Assembly: GCF_007421925.1 (NCBI RefSeq)
Contig: NZ_QMDX01000007.1
Location: forward strand, 39,473-103,472
Source: Haloglomus irregulare
GTDB taxonomy: Archaea > Halobacteriota > Halobacteria > Halobacteriales > Haloarculaceae
Length of the DNA: 64,000 nucleotides
Direction: 5' to 3'
Shown: piece by piece, positions 46,999-56,099 of the stretch
Numbering within the stretch: position 1 is the stretch's first letter
How the letters are laid out: every line of letters starts with the position of its first letter
Made by a program: the position numbers and the translations under genes
The notes under the pieces: model-generated
What the model saw: only the letters and a program-made list of their open reading frames with translations
Database searches by the model: none
What the model was told of the DNA's origin: nothing

Positions 46999-47787
46999 AT
47001 GAGTGAATCAGGACTGGGGTTGTATATCAAAGCAATCGACGCAATATATAATGAAGATGTACGAGACGAAGACCGTGAGAAGGCGGTTATTGTCGAACCC
47101 GGTGCCGCAACAACATTAGCCACGGACCAGGTCATCCCAACAGCAAAGGTTACCGCTGAAGAGGTAAACAGATTCGAAGCTCTGAGATTCATTTACCGCA
47201 ACTGGGAACGGAATTCAGGGGACGTGTTCGACCCGTACCTGATCATGTTATTGATTGAGTCTAACGAGCTACTTGAGCTCTGGACTGCAAAGAGCTATCA
47301 TTCGTGCGTGATACGAGCGAGCTCCTTTTTCGAGGATTATTTTACCGACGTTACTGAAATCAGCGAGAGGGCGTCCTTTTCTGACGCAATCAACGCGGCC
47401 GCATCTAGAGATATGATAACCCAAGATGAAAAACTGCTCTACCACTTCGTAAGAGAGGTACGCAACGACTGCGCCCACAACAACTGGCTTCAAATCGAGT
47501 ATCCAACGGCGGTTCTGGTATATGCATGCACAACGTCGAATTTCCTTCTCGGCGAATTGATGGACCGAAAACTGAGAGAATTCGATCCGAGTTTGAGCAC
47601 ACCTGTAGAGGCAGAACCACATCACTTTCTCAGGAAAGTTAGAGAAGAATTCCAATGGACCTACACCGAAAATAGTGGGAATATCTCTTGGGAGGCACCG
47701 GATACGTGGGAGCATCCAGAGGAAGACAAATATTCATCCTATGAGCAAGCTTGGGACTCAGTTCTTAATGACGATTCCAACCAATAG
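46999..47787 (+). CDS. HEPN-like protein in a lower-GC patch
   Basis: 262 residues. Mostly helical; the segment EKLLYHFVREVRNDCAHNNW contains R-x4-H, the catalytic signature of HEPN ribonucleases, after a hydrophobic helix (SYHSCVIRASSFFEDYF). This layout fits DUF4145-type HEPN proteins. Codons are clearly more AT-rich than the neighbours, suggesting recent acquisition. No partner nucleotidyltransferase or toxin-antitoxin mate is adjacent. It may be a cargo defence gene; that is inference. Confidence 0.55.
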   Translation: MSESGLGLYIKAIDAIYNEDVRDEDREKAVIVEPGAATTLATDQVIPTAKVTAEEVNRFEALRFIYRNWERNSGDVFDPYLIMLLIESNELLELWTAKSYHSCVIRASSFFEDYFTDVTEISERASFSDAINAAASRDMITQDEKLLYHFVREVRNDCAHNNWLQIEYPTAVLVYACTTSNFLLGELMDRKLREFDPSLSTPVEAEPHHFLRKVREEFQWTYTENSGNISWEAPDTWEHPEEDKYSSYEQAWDSVLNDDSNQ

Positions 47788-48024
47788 AGGATTGTGAACG
47801 AGGTCAATGGGGTAGGGAACAACACTCTGCTGACCGCGTGATCGAGCCAGTGGAGTGCCCCGGAAGGCAGCCTATTGACGATACAGTGTGATGAAAAGCC
47901 TCGTTACTACTATGAGACATACGCGCGCTGTATTATCGCGCAGTGTTTCTGACAACGAGCAGAGACTACACAGATTGAACTGTATGGATTCTACTGCTAA
48001 TCCCTCTATCTCGTATTCATCGGC

Positions 48025-48056
48025 CTGTCTCACGCCGCAACTGTGCGCATTGCGCA
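48025..48056 (+). promoter_or_regulatory. Composite operator copy 3 (pilin-like gene 48099)
   Basis: A degraded first box ending CGCCGCAAC (to 48041), two bases, then TGCGCA-T-TGCGCA at 48044-48056, a perfect palindrome, followed by CTCTGTGAG. The start codon lies 43 bp downstream. Confidence 0.7.
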
Positions 48057-48098
48057 CTCTGTGAGAGTACTTGCGTTCAGTCCACTTTCTTCGGTTAG

Positions 48099-48599
48099 AT
48101 GCCGTCGGTTGCCGACCTCATCGACCCCGCGTTCAGACTGTTCACGGTCGCTGAGCTGACGGCCCGGTACCTCTCACTCATTCTGCTGGTTGTCGGCCTC
48201 ATCGGCTATTTCACCGCCAGGGCGAACTCCCGCACGGCGGTTCGGTATCGTGGGATGATCACCGGCTCGGCTGCAGCGTTGGTCGCGATCATCGGCCTCT
48301 CCGCGTTCTACGATCTCGTCGCGTTCGTGATGGGTGGCTCCGGATTTCTCCCGCCTGGCTGGCCCTACGGATCGGCCGGCAGCGCTGGATTGCTTCCGAT
48401 CGCTCAGGCTGCCTCGGGAATGCTGTCGTACCTCGGTCTCGCGTGCTTTTCACTGGGTGCCGCGCTTTGGGCGGCGGGGACGCCTCGAAGACGGACATGG
48501 ACCCGTGGCTATCATGGGATCACGTGGGGGCTTGCGATGATCGGCGTTTCGATGGGAGGGCTCCTGTTCACAGTCGTCGCTGGGGTTTTTGGGATTTGA
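48099..48599 (+). CDS. VirB2-pilin-like membrane protein 2, internally duplicated
   Basis: 166 residues. Two hairpins in tandem: LSLILLVVGLIGYFTARANS with a basic loop and MITGSAAALVAIIGLSAFYD, then LSYLGLACFSLGAALWAAGT, basic loop PRRRTWTRGYHG and TWGLAMIGVSMGGLLFTVVA. Each resembles the single hairpin of the proteins at 43427 and 49144. No classical signal peptide is apparent. It is probably a structural subunit or pilin regulator of the conjugation apparatus. Confidence 0.6.
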   Translation: MPSVADLIDPAFRLFTVAELTARYLSLILLVVGLIGYFTARANSRTAVRYRGMITGSAAALVAIIGLSAFYDLVAFVMGGSGFLPPGWPYGSAGSAGLLPIAQAASGMLSYLGLACFSLGAALWAAGTPRRRTWTRGYHGITWGLAMIGVSMGGLLFTVVAGVFGI

Positions 48600-48684
48600 C
48601 CGGCCCAGCTCGTCACTAAAATGTCGGAGCTAGATTCAATTTGATCTGATCACCAGCAGAGGGAATCTCGTGGTCGGATATCGG

Positions 48685-48870
48685 TTAGATCCGACCCCGC
48701 TCGGCGGGTCTGTACTCGGCGTTGAGCTCCTCGACGGTTGCGAACTCGACTTGATCGAGGAGTTCGTTCACGGCCTCATCGTATGATTTCCGGTCGAGCA
48801 GATTCCGATTGCTGAACGCGCGGAGGCGGTCGCGCGTGTTCTCTTTCACGGGGATGGAGTATCGGCTCAT
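48685..48870 (-). CDS. Orphan antitoxin-like protein
   Basis: 61 residues. The N-terminal strand RYSIPVKENTRDRLRAFSNR and the helix SYDEAVNELLDQVEF give the look of VapB/RHH-type DNA-binding antitoxins common in haloarchaea. No toxin is encoded next to it; the nearest PIN sequence is the broken one at 42352. It sits alone between two pilin-like genes, in reverse orientation. Confidence 0.65.
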   Translation of the reverse strand: MSRYSIPVKENTRDRLRAFSNRNLLDRKSYDEAVNELLDQVEFATVEELNAEYRPAERGRI

Positions 48871-49049
48871 CGCGGATCCTCCCCGGGGCTGTTCACCCTG
48901 CCAGATGGGTCTGGTTGTGTCATGGCGGTCACTCTCTGGGCTACAAATCGGGGCCGCAACTACTACTCACCTCTATGCGAGAGGCTAACAAGCATAACTG
49001 TTTCCCTCGATCCCACATTCCCCGCATCTATCCCCGAGATCCGCGCACC

Positions 49050-49081
49050 TGTGCGTCCGACGCAACCGTGCGCGAGGCGTA
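49050..49081 (+). promoter_or_regulatory. Composite operator copy 4 (pilin gene 49144)
   Basis: TGTGCGTC-C-GACGCAAC-like box at 49050-49066, two bases, then TGCGC-GAG-GCGTA at 49069-49081. The CGCATTCTTGAAACAAAC stretch at 49096-49113 matches copy 1 in the leftward promoter. The start codon is 63 bp downstream. Confidence 0.72.
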
Positions 49082-49143
49082 AGATTGCGAAATGCGCATT
49101 CTTGAAACAAACATTACGGCACCCGTCGAACGCCCGGTGTGCA

Positions 49144-49548
49144 ATGACGAGCACAAAGACCCACTCCGACCTCGACATGTACCGCCGCCGGCTCCGTCGG
49201 CTCCGCCGTGTCCTCGATTTCGAGACCGTCTTCATCACCGCCTTCCTGTCGCTGGTGGTGTTCGTCGGACCTGCCGCCGCCCAGGCGAGCGGCCCCACGG
49301 GCGGGAGCGGTGGCGCGGTGACCGGCTGGGAAACGATTCTCACCAACCTGTACGACGTCGTCTACACGACGCTCCAGTACGCCGGGCTGACCGTGCTGGT
49401 GCTCGGACTCATCGTCTGGCTCACCGCCCGCCGGAACTCCCAGCGCTCCGAGACCGGCATGAAACTCACGATGGGTGGTGGCGCGATGGTGGTCGCGTAC
49501 TTCGGGCTCGGAGCAATCGTCTCCCTGCTCGAGTTCATCGCCGGGTGA
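49144..49548 (+). CDS. VirB2/TrbC-like pilin
   Basis: 134 residues from ATG 49144. A basic start (MYRRRLRRLRRVLDFET), a signal-like helix (VFITAFLSLVVFVGPAAAQA) with a likely cut after AQA, a Gly-rich stretch, and a hairpin of two helices (YAGLTVLVLGLIVWLTARRN, then LTMGGGAMVVAYFGLGAIVS). This is the size and topology of conjugative major pilins. It precedes the coupling ATPase gene by 288 bp. Confidence 0.72.
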   Translation: MTSTKTHSDLDMYRRRLRRLRRVLDFETVFITAFLSLVVFVGPAAAQASGPTGGSGGAVTGWETILTNLYDVVYTTLQYAGLTVLVLGLIVWLTARRNSQRSETGMKLTMGGGAMVVAYFGLGAIVSLLEFIAG

Positions 49549-49835
49549 TCGATCCCGCGCGGCCCCCTCATCGCTTACCGCTGAACCGCTCACCGATCGC
49601 CATTCGACACCCCGTCATCGATGTGTTATTCGCACCCGAGAGCCGCCCGGTCGCCCGCTGTCGACGTCAGCAGTGAGTACCGGGTCCCCCGGCGCGAACC
49701 ACGCTTCGGTAGGGGCCCGTCATTCCAGAGTATGTACACGATTCACACCCAGCAGTCGCATCGCCCGCCCAGTCGTCGCTCAGCTCCCCACGAGTGCTGG
49801 TCGGCACGCTCTTCGTTCACGGGAGATCGGGAGAG
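49549..49835. other. Intergenic stretch, nothing recognised
   Basis: A 287-bp gap between the pilin gene and the coupling ATPase gene. It must hold any separate promoter for the latter. None of the composite operators occurs here, and I see no tRNA or small gene. Confidence 0.4.
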
Positions 49836-52800
49836 ATGACCGATCGCCCGACCAGCAACCGCCAGGGCGGTGGTGATTCAACCCGCAATCCTCGGTTTCC
49901 GAGCATCGACGAGACAGACATCCAGCGAGCGCTTGCGACCCGATTCGGTGACGGTTCCTCCAGCGAGACAGGCTCGACAGCGGACTCGCCCGAATCGGAC
50001 ACACAGGAGGACCTCGGAGGGATCAACTCCGATGACCCGCCCTCTCCCGAGGAGCTGTCTGAAGTAGGCGGCAGTAGCACTCCCGAAAGCGAATCGGACG
50101 GTGACGGTCCTCGGCCGTACATCAAAATCACGCCGGCCCGCGAGCAGGTCACTCCCGACCACGTCATCAAGGGGCTCTACGGGCTCTACCGAGCGGGAAG
50201 CGGCCGCACACTCCCGTTCCACGTTGAGCGACGCCTCTCGTTCGTGAGTACACACCACTCCTTCGAGTTCCTGATTCACAAACCCGAAGCCACACAGCGA
50301 TTCGATTTCTATCTCGGCGTCCGTCCCTACGAAGTCGAGGCGGTCGAACACCTCGCAGCGAACGTCCGGGCGATGTATCCCGAACGCTTCCGCTTCGAAA
50401 TCGTCCCCTTCGCGACCAGCGCGGTGTTCGTCGACGACGCCGAACCGGACCGGGCCACCCTCGTCGATCTCGAGTCGTTCGAGGGACTAGATGAGCTCGC
50501 GAATCTGGAGGGATTCGACCCTGGACTCTTGGACGGTGCGAGCGATTCAGATGCGCCAGTCCCCGGTCCCGATGACGGCGATGATCCGACCCCTCCGGCG
50601 ATGGTTCGCTGGAGCGGCGTCGAGACGAAGAACAACGACTGGATGACGTTGCTCTCGCAGTTCAGCGAAGTGTCCGTCGACATCGAGGAGGCGTTCCGTT
50701 CGCCTCTGAGCGTCTTGCTCGAACAGGCCACCGAGACGGACGAGCCGTTCCTGTTTCAGGCGGTATTCACTCCCCGGCGCGACTGGACAAAAGAAGCCGA
50801 GACCCACAAGCGAAATCTGAAGATGGGCACGACGGGGATGTGGAGCGCGTTCAAGCAGGAAGCGGGAGCGATGCTGTTTGGCACCTCCGAAGAGGAACGT
50901 CGACAGCGCCACCGGCCCGATACCCCTGAGCAGATCGGCGGGACTCTCTCGGGTGGCGGTGACGGCCCATCGACCCGGCACAGCCGGATGGGACAGATCG
51001 ACCTCAAACAGCCTACTGTCACGTTCGACCTCTCGCTGCGGGCCGGCGGTGAGTCCAGCGTGATCAACGGTGTAACGGGCGCATTCACTGCCCTCAGCGG
51101 CCCATACTACGGCGTCGAGGGAGCGGCCGTCGATGCGGTGACCCGTGAGTTCGAGGACCTCTGTGAGGCACGCCTCGGGCGGACGGGTATCCGCGAGCGC
51201 TTCGAGAGTGCCAATCCCATCATTGTCACCAGTCCCGACGAACTCGCCAACTTCGTGACTGTCCCGAACACGGGGGCCCTTCCGAAGGCCAGTCGTGGCG
51301 CGTCCGGCGGGTCTCCCGACGCCCGGTCACCGCTCACCGCGACGGACGAGGAACTGCTCGCGAAGTTCGATACCGGGATGTGTATCGGGGAGGCTGAGAC
51401 CGCCACGCCGGACCGGCCGAACATTCCGATCAGTCTGACTGCCGAGCAGCTCACCCACCACGTTCTCCGAGCGTCGACGACGGGGAGCGGGAAGACGACC
51501 GCAATGGTCAACGACGGGTTGAGTGCCTACGAGGAGCTCGACGGGCCGATCTTCATTTTCGACAAGAAGGGCGGCAGCATGGCGACGGAGTACAAGCGAG
51601 CGCATTTCCGACGATTCGGCGATCTCGACGACGTGATCCATCTCCCGGTACCGGGCCCGAACGGCGAGCTTCCAGCCTTCCCGTTCTTCGACATCCGACC
51701 GCAGGTGGCGGCCGGGATGAGCCGCGAGGCGGCAGTCCAGGAGAAGGTCGACCGCTACAACGAACTTCTCGAATACGTCCTCGGCGAGGAACAGCACAAC
51801 CAGGCGTTCGTCGCCCAAGAGATCCTCTCGAACCTCATCGTCGCCCTCTTCGACCCGGTGTATGGGGACGATGCCTTTGCGATCAGCGACCTGCTCAAGG
51901 CGGCCACACGGATGCAAACCAAACAGGTCACTCCAACCGTGAGCGATTCCGAACTTCACGCCACGCTCAAGCGGCACTTCAGCGGGGACGAACGTCGCTT
52001 TGCCACCTCTATCGATGCGGTACTGAACCGGATCACCAAGCTCAAAGAGCGGGACTTCATCTGGCGGATGCTCAACTTCGTCCCCGAGTGGGACAACGAC
52101 ACTCGCCAGTACGCCGACGAGCAGATGCTGCTCGACCTGGATCGGCTACTGGATTCGTCGAAGGTCATCCTCGTCGACACGGGTGAGTTCCGTCCGGCCT
52201 CGAGCAACGTATTCACCGTGTTGATGCTGGACTACCTCTGGTCGTGGGTTCGACTTCGCGAGCGCTGGAATCGGGGTGTTCCCGCCCCCGACGAGGGATA
52301 CTGCGTGAATCTGATCATCGACGAGGCGGCCCCGATCATGCAGGCGAGCCTGGTTCGCGATGAGATGATCCCCGACGCTCGCGAGTTCGCACTCGCGTTC
52401 GAGCTGATCGTCCACTTCCCCGAACAGGTGAAACGCGACGCGCTGGACACGCGAGCGTACAAGGAGATTCTCCGGAACATCAACACCAAGCTGATCGGGA
52501 AGCTCGCTATCGACGACGAGCTCGCGTCGACGCTGTTTCACGAGGAACTTGACGCCATCGAACTGTCGAACCGGATCGCCTCTCTCCCCCGGGGTGAGTG
52601 GCTGGCTCAACTCCCGGATACGGGGTTCATGACTGACACACCGGAGCTAGTGACGCTCAAGCCGCTCCCGATTCCGTCGGGACACAGCGACGGCGAGGAC
52701 CCGGTCGACGCCGGGACATACAGCCCCGACGCGGGGATGACCTACCAGGAGGCGGATGAACTCCAGTGGTCGCGCACCCGGTTCAGCTACTGTCTCGTGC

Positions 52801-53960
52801 CGGGCGTGAACAGCCCGCCGGACGCTGCACAGCGAGCCGCGCGATACGGAACGGGACCGTTGAACAGTGAGGCGATCCGTTCGGAATCTCCGTCGGATTC
52901 GTCGACGATCCCGCCGACGACTAATTCCTCTCATTCAGATCGTGAGAGGTCCCCGAATACGACCGAGCGGGATTCAGTGGCTGGTTCGACGATACCCGGG
53001 GACGACTCTGCGGACAGCCGTGATGACTCCTCCAACGAGGACCGAGCGGATGGTCAGGTCGGTGGTGCCTCGAACGAGTTCGGGACCGTTCTTGGAACGG
53101 GGAGCGCCCCACGCGGTCCATCGCCGGCTCCGTCCGATTCGACTGCCGGGATTTCCGATGACTCCGCTGTAGGTCCCCCATCAGACGATGGCCGTGCTGC
53201 TGCGGATGCGTCCTCGGAGAGTCCCCCGGCCAATGGAGAATCATACTCGCTGACTCCAGCAGAGCAACAGTTTCTCCGAGACGTCATCGCAGGGATCAAC
53301 GGGGAACTGGAGGGATACGACCTCACCCAGTCGATGACGACGATTCGGAACGGTGTCGACGGCGAGATTGACGAGGACCGACTCGTCGAGATGGGCTACC
53401 TCGAACTTCAGTCGGTCAACACGCGGAAGTACTACTATGTCACTCCGGCAGGGCAGGACACGGTCGATCGGACGATCTATTCGGGCCGCAACGACGGTGA
53501 CCCGTTCGAGAAGACCGTCCACAAGGTGTACGTCGAGTACACTGCCCGCCACCTCCGAAATCAGGGCTTGCTGGTCGAGACGTACTACGAGCCGATGGCC
53601 GGCGGGATGATCTTCGACGTCGCTGCGTTCCTCCCAGGCGACGATGACGGGCGGACGCTGGCGGTTATCGCCGAGGTGGTGACGAACATCCGTCCCGACC
53701 TGATGATCAAACACTACGACGACCTCGCGAGCTTCGACGGCGTCCGGAAGATGTGGGTGGTGCCTCACACCGACGTTGCGCACGAAATTATCAGAGTTCT
53801 GGTCGATGCTGGACGGCTTCAGACGGTGCCACATCGAGATATCGAAAACTATGCACGTCTCTCCGAGCAGGCATTCGAGAATCCCCGGGAGTGGCGGTTC
53901 GTCGGGGGGCGGAATCTCGTCCGAATGGTTGACCGGACGGACAGGGAGGTCGACCGGTGA
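49836..53960 (+). CDS. VirD4/TraG-like coupling ATPase, large
   Basis: 1374 residues from ATG 49836 (MTDRPTSNRQ). The N-terminal about 90 residues are disordered. A conserved region (about 95-470) precedes the motor domain: Walker A ASTTGSGKTTAMVNDGL (about 548) and Walker B NLIIDEAAPIMQ (about 826). A Ser/Asp-rich linker (about 1020-1140) leads to a C-terminal domain (about 1150-1360) with a helix-turn-helix look (YDLTQSMTTIRNGVDGEIDE, MGYLELQSVNTRKYYYVT) and a restriction-like alpha/beta core. It should couple DNA to the secretion channel. The extra C-terminal module is larger than in bacterial VirD4 and may read the substrate. Confidence 0.82.
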   Translation: MTDRPTSNRQGGGDSTRNPRFPSIDETDIQRALATRFGDGSSSETGSTADSPESDTQEDLGGINSDDPPSPEELSEVGGSSTPESESDGDGPRPYIKITPAREQVTPDHVIKGLYGLYRAGSGRTLPFHVERRLSFVSTHHSFEFLIHKPEATQRFDFYLGVRPYEVEAVEHLAANVRAMYPERFRFEIVPFATSAVFVDDAEPDRATLVDLESFEGLDELANLEGFDPGLLDGASDSDAPVPGPDDGDDPTPPAMVRWSGVETKNNDWMTLLSQFSEVSVDIEEAFRSPLSVLLEQATETDEPFLFQAVFTPRRDWTKEAETHKRNLKMGTTGMWSAFKQEAGAMLFGTSEEERRQRHRPDTPEQIGGTLSGGGDGPSTRHSRMGQIDLKQPTVTFDLSLRAGGESSVINGVTGAFTALSGPYYGVEGAAVDAVTREFEDLCEARLGRTGIRERFESANPIIVTSPDELANFVTVPNTGALPKASRGASGGSPDARSPLTATDEELLAKFDTGMCIGEAETATPDRPNIPISLTAEQLTHHVLRASTTGSGKTTAMVNDGLSAYEELDGPIFIFDKKGGSMATEYKRAHFRRFGDLDDVIHLPVPGPNGELPAFPFFDIRPQVAAGMSREAAVQEKVDRYNELLEYVLGEEQHNQAFVAQEILSNLIVALFDPVYGDDAFAISDLLKAATRMQTKQVTPTVSDSELHATLKRHFSGDERRFATSIDAVLNRITKLKERDFIWRMLNFVPEWDNDTRQYADEQMLLDLDRLLDSSKVILVDTGEFRPASSNVFTVLMLDYLWSWVRLRERWNRGVPAPDEGYCVNLIIDEAAPIMQASLVRDEMIPDAREFALAFELIVHFPEQVKRDALDTRAYKEILRNINTKLIGKLAIDDELASTLFHEELDAIELSNRIASLPRGEWLAQLPDTGFMTDTPELVTLKPLPIPSGHSDGEDPVDAGTYSPDAGMTYQEADELQWSRTRFSYCLVPGVNSPPDAAQRAARYGTGPLNSEAIRSESPSDSSTIPPTTNSSHSDRERSPNTTERDSVAGSTIPGDDSADSRDDSSNEDRADGQVGGASNEFGTVLGTGSAPRGPSPAPSDSTAGISDDSAVGPPSDDGRAAADASSESPPANGESYSLTPAEQQFLRDVIAGINGELEGYDLTQSMTTIRNGVDGEIDEDRLVEMGYLELQSVNTRKYYYVTPAGQDTVDRTIYSGRNDGDPFEKTVHKVYVEYTARHLRNQGLLVETYYEPMAGGMIFDVAAFLPGDDDGRTLAVIAEVVTNIRPDLMIKHYDDLASFDGVRKMWVVPHTDVAHEIIRVLVDAGRLQTVPHRDIENYARLSEQAFENPREWRFVGGRNLVRMVDRTDREVDR

Positions 53961-54228
53961 CGATCTGGGTTAGTTGTTGGGCGCACGGTGCGCTCGATAG
54001 CTGCTCTCGGCCGCGCTCCATCCGTGCTGGGCCAGTCGACTCGATACCTATACTAGTAGTTTGGGGGAGGAGAACTCGCACGTCCGCACCGGGGGCGCAC
54101 GGGCTTGCGATTTCGAGCGCACGGATACGCACCCACCGCCTGGCCCGGCGCACAGCGATGCACGGCGATTTATCGACGCCTCGAATCGGGCGTGACCGGC
54201 ACAGGTTCACCCACCAGAGACGAGCATC
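53961..54228. other. Promoter-containing gap before primase gene
   Basis: TATA-like CCTATACTAG lies near 54048, well upstream of the ATG at 54229. An open frame runs through the stretch but its Arg/Ser-rich product and lack of motif argue against a gene. Confidence 0.4.
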
Positions 54229-55932
54229 ATGAGTAGCGATATCAACGTCAATCTGATTCCTGAGAGGTTGGCAGACCTCGAGCAGTGGATCTGCTGGCAG
54301 GAGACAGAACGTGACGGGAAGACGACTAAAGTTCCTATCAAGCCCTACCACACCAACGGCACGCCGAACGCCAGCGCGACCGAGGCCGGCCACTGGCGGG
54401 ATCTGGAGAGCGCACTCGCGTTTCACGAGAGCGACCGCGTCTGGACCGACGGGATCGGCTTCGTGTTCGCGCCTGCGACACCCATCGTCGGTGTGGATCT
54501 GGATGACTGTCGGGATTCCACGACGGGCGAACTCGCATCGTGGGCACAGGACATTGTCGACCGGCTGGATTCCTACACCGAGGTGTCGCCCTCGGGGCAG
54601 GGCGTTCACGTCATAATCGAGGGCGAACTCCCGCCAGGTCGGAATCGGCGCGGTGACGTCGAGATGTACGATGAGGCTCGCTTTTTCACCGTCACGACCG
54701 ACCACATCGAGGGGACGCCAACGTCTCTCGAGCGACGCCAGGATGCGCTGCTCGGTGTCCACTACGAGTACGTCCAGTCACCCCCCGACGCCGAGACGGC
54801 GCCGGTCGACCTCGAGGCGGCTGCCGAGGGTGCCGATCGTCCCGACTCGTCAGCGGACGAGCGCGGAGACCCGGCCGGCGAGCCGGCAACCGGGGAGACA
54901 ACCGACAAGACAGGGGCCTCGGGGACAGCCACGGCACTCGGATCGGACTCGGGGCTGTACGCCCGCTACGGACTGGACTACCCTGATATCGAGGACCCGG
55001 GTCTTGAGGCCGCCCTGCATGGACTGAGTCCATCGGCGCTTCCCTCACCGCTGCCGACCTCGATGGACGACATCGCGGGCCCAGGCGTCGGTCTCGACGA
55101 CGAGACAGTACTGGAGCGTGCGATGGACTCGAAGAGCGGTGATGTCATCGAGGCGCTCTACGACGGCCGCTCGGAGCTCTGGAGCGGGCGGGACAGCCGA
55201 TATCCCTCGCAGTCGGAGGCCGATATGGGCCTGTGCTTCTACCTGGCGTTCTGGACCGGCGGTGATCCCGACCGGATGGACCGTCTGTTCCGCGACTCGG
55301 GACTCATGCGGGGGAAGTGGGACAAGGTTCACTTCGCTAATGGGGCGACCTACGGCGCGGTCTGTCTCGCCCGGACACTCCTGACCGTCGACGACTACTA
55401 CACGCCACCGGCACCGTCCACCTCGTCCGGATCCGACGACAGACATCGGTCACCGGACGAGTCCAGCACCTCTCCCTCCTCTGGGCCGGATCAGCCCAGC
55501 GAGTCGCCACCGATCGACGCCGGGGCGGTCGAGGACGCCCGCCGGCTGGCCGCACAGGTACAGCGCCAGCAGCGTGAACTCGATGCAAAACGCGAGCGTA
55601 TCGCGGACCTCGAAGCCCGGCTTCGACAGTATCGCGCCGTCCTCGGAATCGACCAGCCCGACAACAGTGTTCGCCCGAGAGATGACGGAATAGTCGATAC
55701 TGCCGCAGGAAACGGGTGGCAGGACGACTCCTCGTTCTGGAACGAGCGCCCTATCGGACACGACGTTGAGGAATCCTCTAACACATCCTCGAACGGTCAG
55801 GGGGACGACGACCACGAGCCGACTCCCCCCGACAACGACGAGGACACCTGTGAGGTCGATGCGGACTCATCCGAACCGGAGACGGAGTCATCTACCGGGT
55901 TGTCTCGTCGGCTCCGTCGTTGGTTTTCCTGA
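54229..55932 (+). CDS. Primase-polymerase (NrS-1 polymerase-like)
   Basis: 567 residues. An AEP-type primase-polymerase domain fills about 1-190: VGVDLDDCRD (metal-binding motif I), SPSGQGVHVII (motif II with His), YDEARFFTVTTDHIEG (motif III). After a linker comes a helix-bundle domain of the phage NrS-1 polymerase kind (SEADMGLCFYLAFWTGGDPD, DRMDRLFRDSGLMRGKWD, about 330-385). A coiled coil (about 440-475) and an acidic tail end it. There is no fused helicase. It is probably the replicon's own primer-maker for transferred or replicating DNA. Confidence 0.8.
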   Translation: MSSDINVNLIPERLADLEQWICWQETERDGKTTKVPIKPYHTNGTPNASATEAGHWRDLESALAFHESDRVWTDGIGFVFAPATPIVGVDLDDCRDSTTGELASWAQDIVDRLDSYTEVSPSGQGVHVIIEGELPPGRNRRGDVEMYDEARFFTVTTDHIEGTPTSLERRQDALLGVHYEYVQSPPDAETAPVDLEAAAEGADRPDSSADERGDPAGEPATGETTDKTGASGTATALGSDSGLYARYGLDYPDIEDPGLEAALHGLSPSALPSPLPTSMDDIAGPGVGLDDETVLERAMDSKSGDVIEALYDGRSELWSGRDSRYPSQSEADMGLCFYLAFWTGGDPDRMDRLFRDSGLMRGKWDKVHFANGATYGAVCLARTLLTVDDYYTPPAPSTSSGSDDRHRSPDESSTSPSSGPDQPSESPPIDAGAVEDARRLAAQVQRQQRELDAKRERIADLEARLRQYRAVLGIDQPDNSVRPRDDGIVDTAAGNGWQDDSSFWNERPIGHDVEESSNTSSNGQGDDDHEPTPPDNDEDTCEVDADSSEPETESSTGLSRRLRRWFS

Positions 55933-56099
55933 TGTCCCGGGTTGTACCGAGACCGCAGCCGTGGCCGTTCCAGCCCTTCCGTCTGTATTTATCCTCCCGA
56001 AGGGGGTGAGGAGATCGCGAGAGCGGGCGACGAGTCGGTCGTGCTGACGACGATCGGCTTCGGCAGCGAGCCGCGCTCGTGAATCCTCGGAGTTCCGCA

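Noticed and set aside
47872-48057. 61-codon minus-strand frame upstream of the second pilin-like gene
   Set aside because: It runs through composite operator copy 3 and has no recognisable features.
53957-54232. 91-codon frame between the coupling ATPase and primase genes
   Set aside because: Arg/Ser-rich, no motif, and it spans the presumed promoter of the primase gene.
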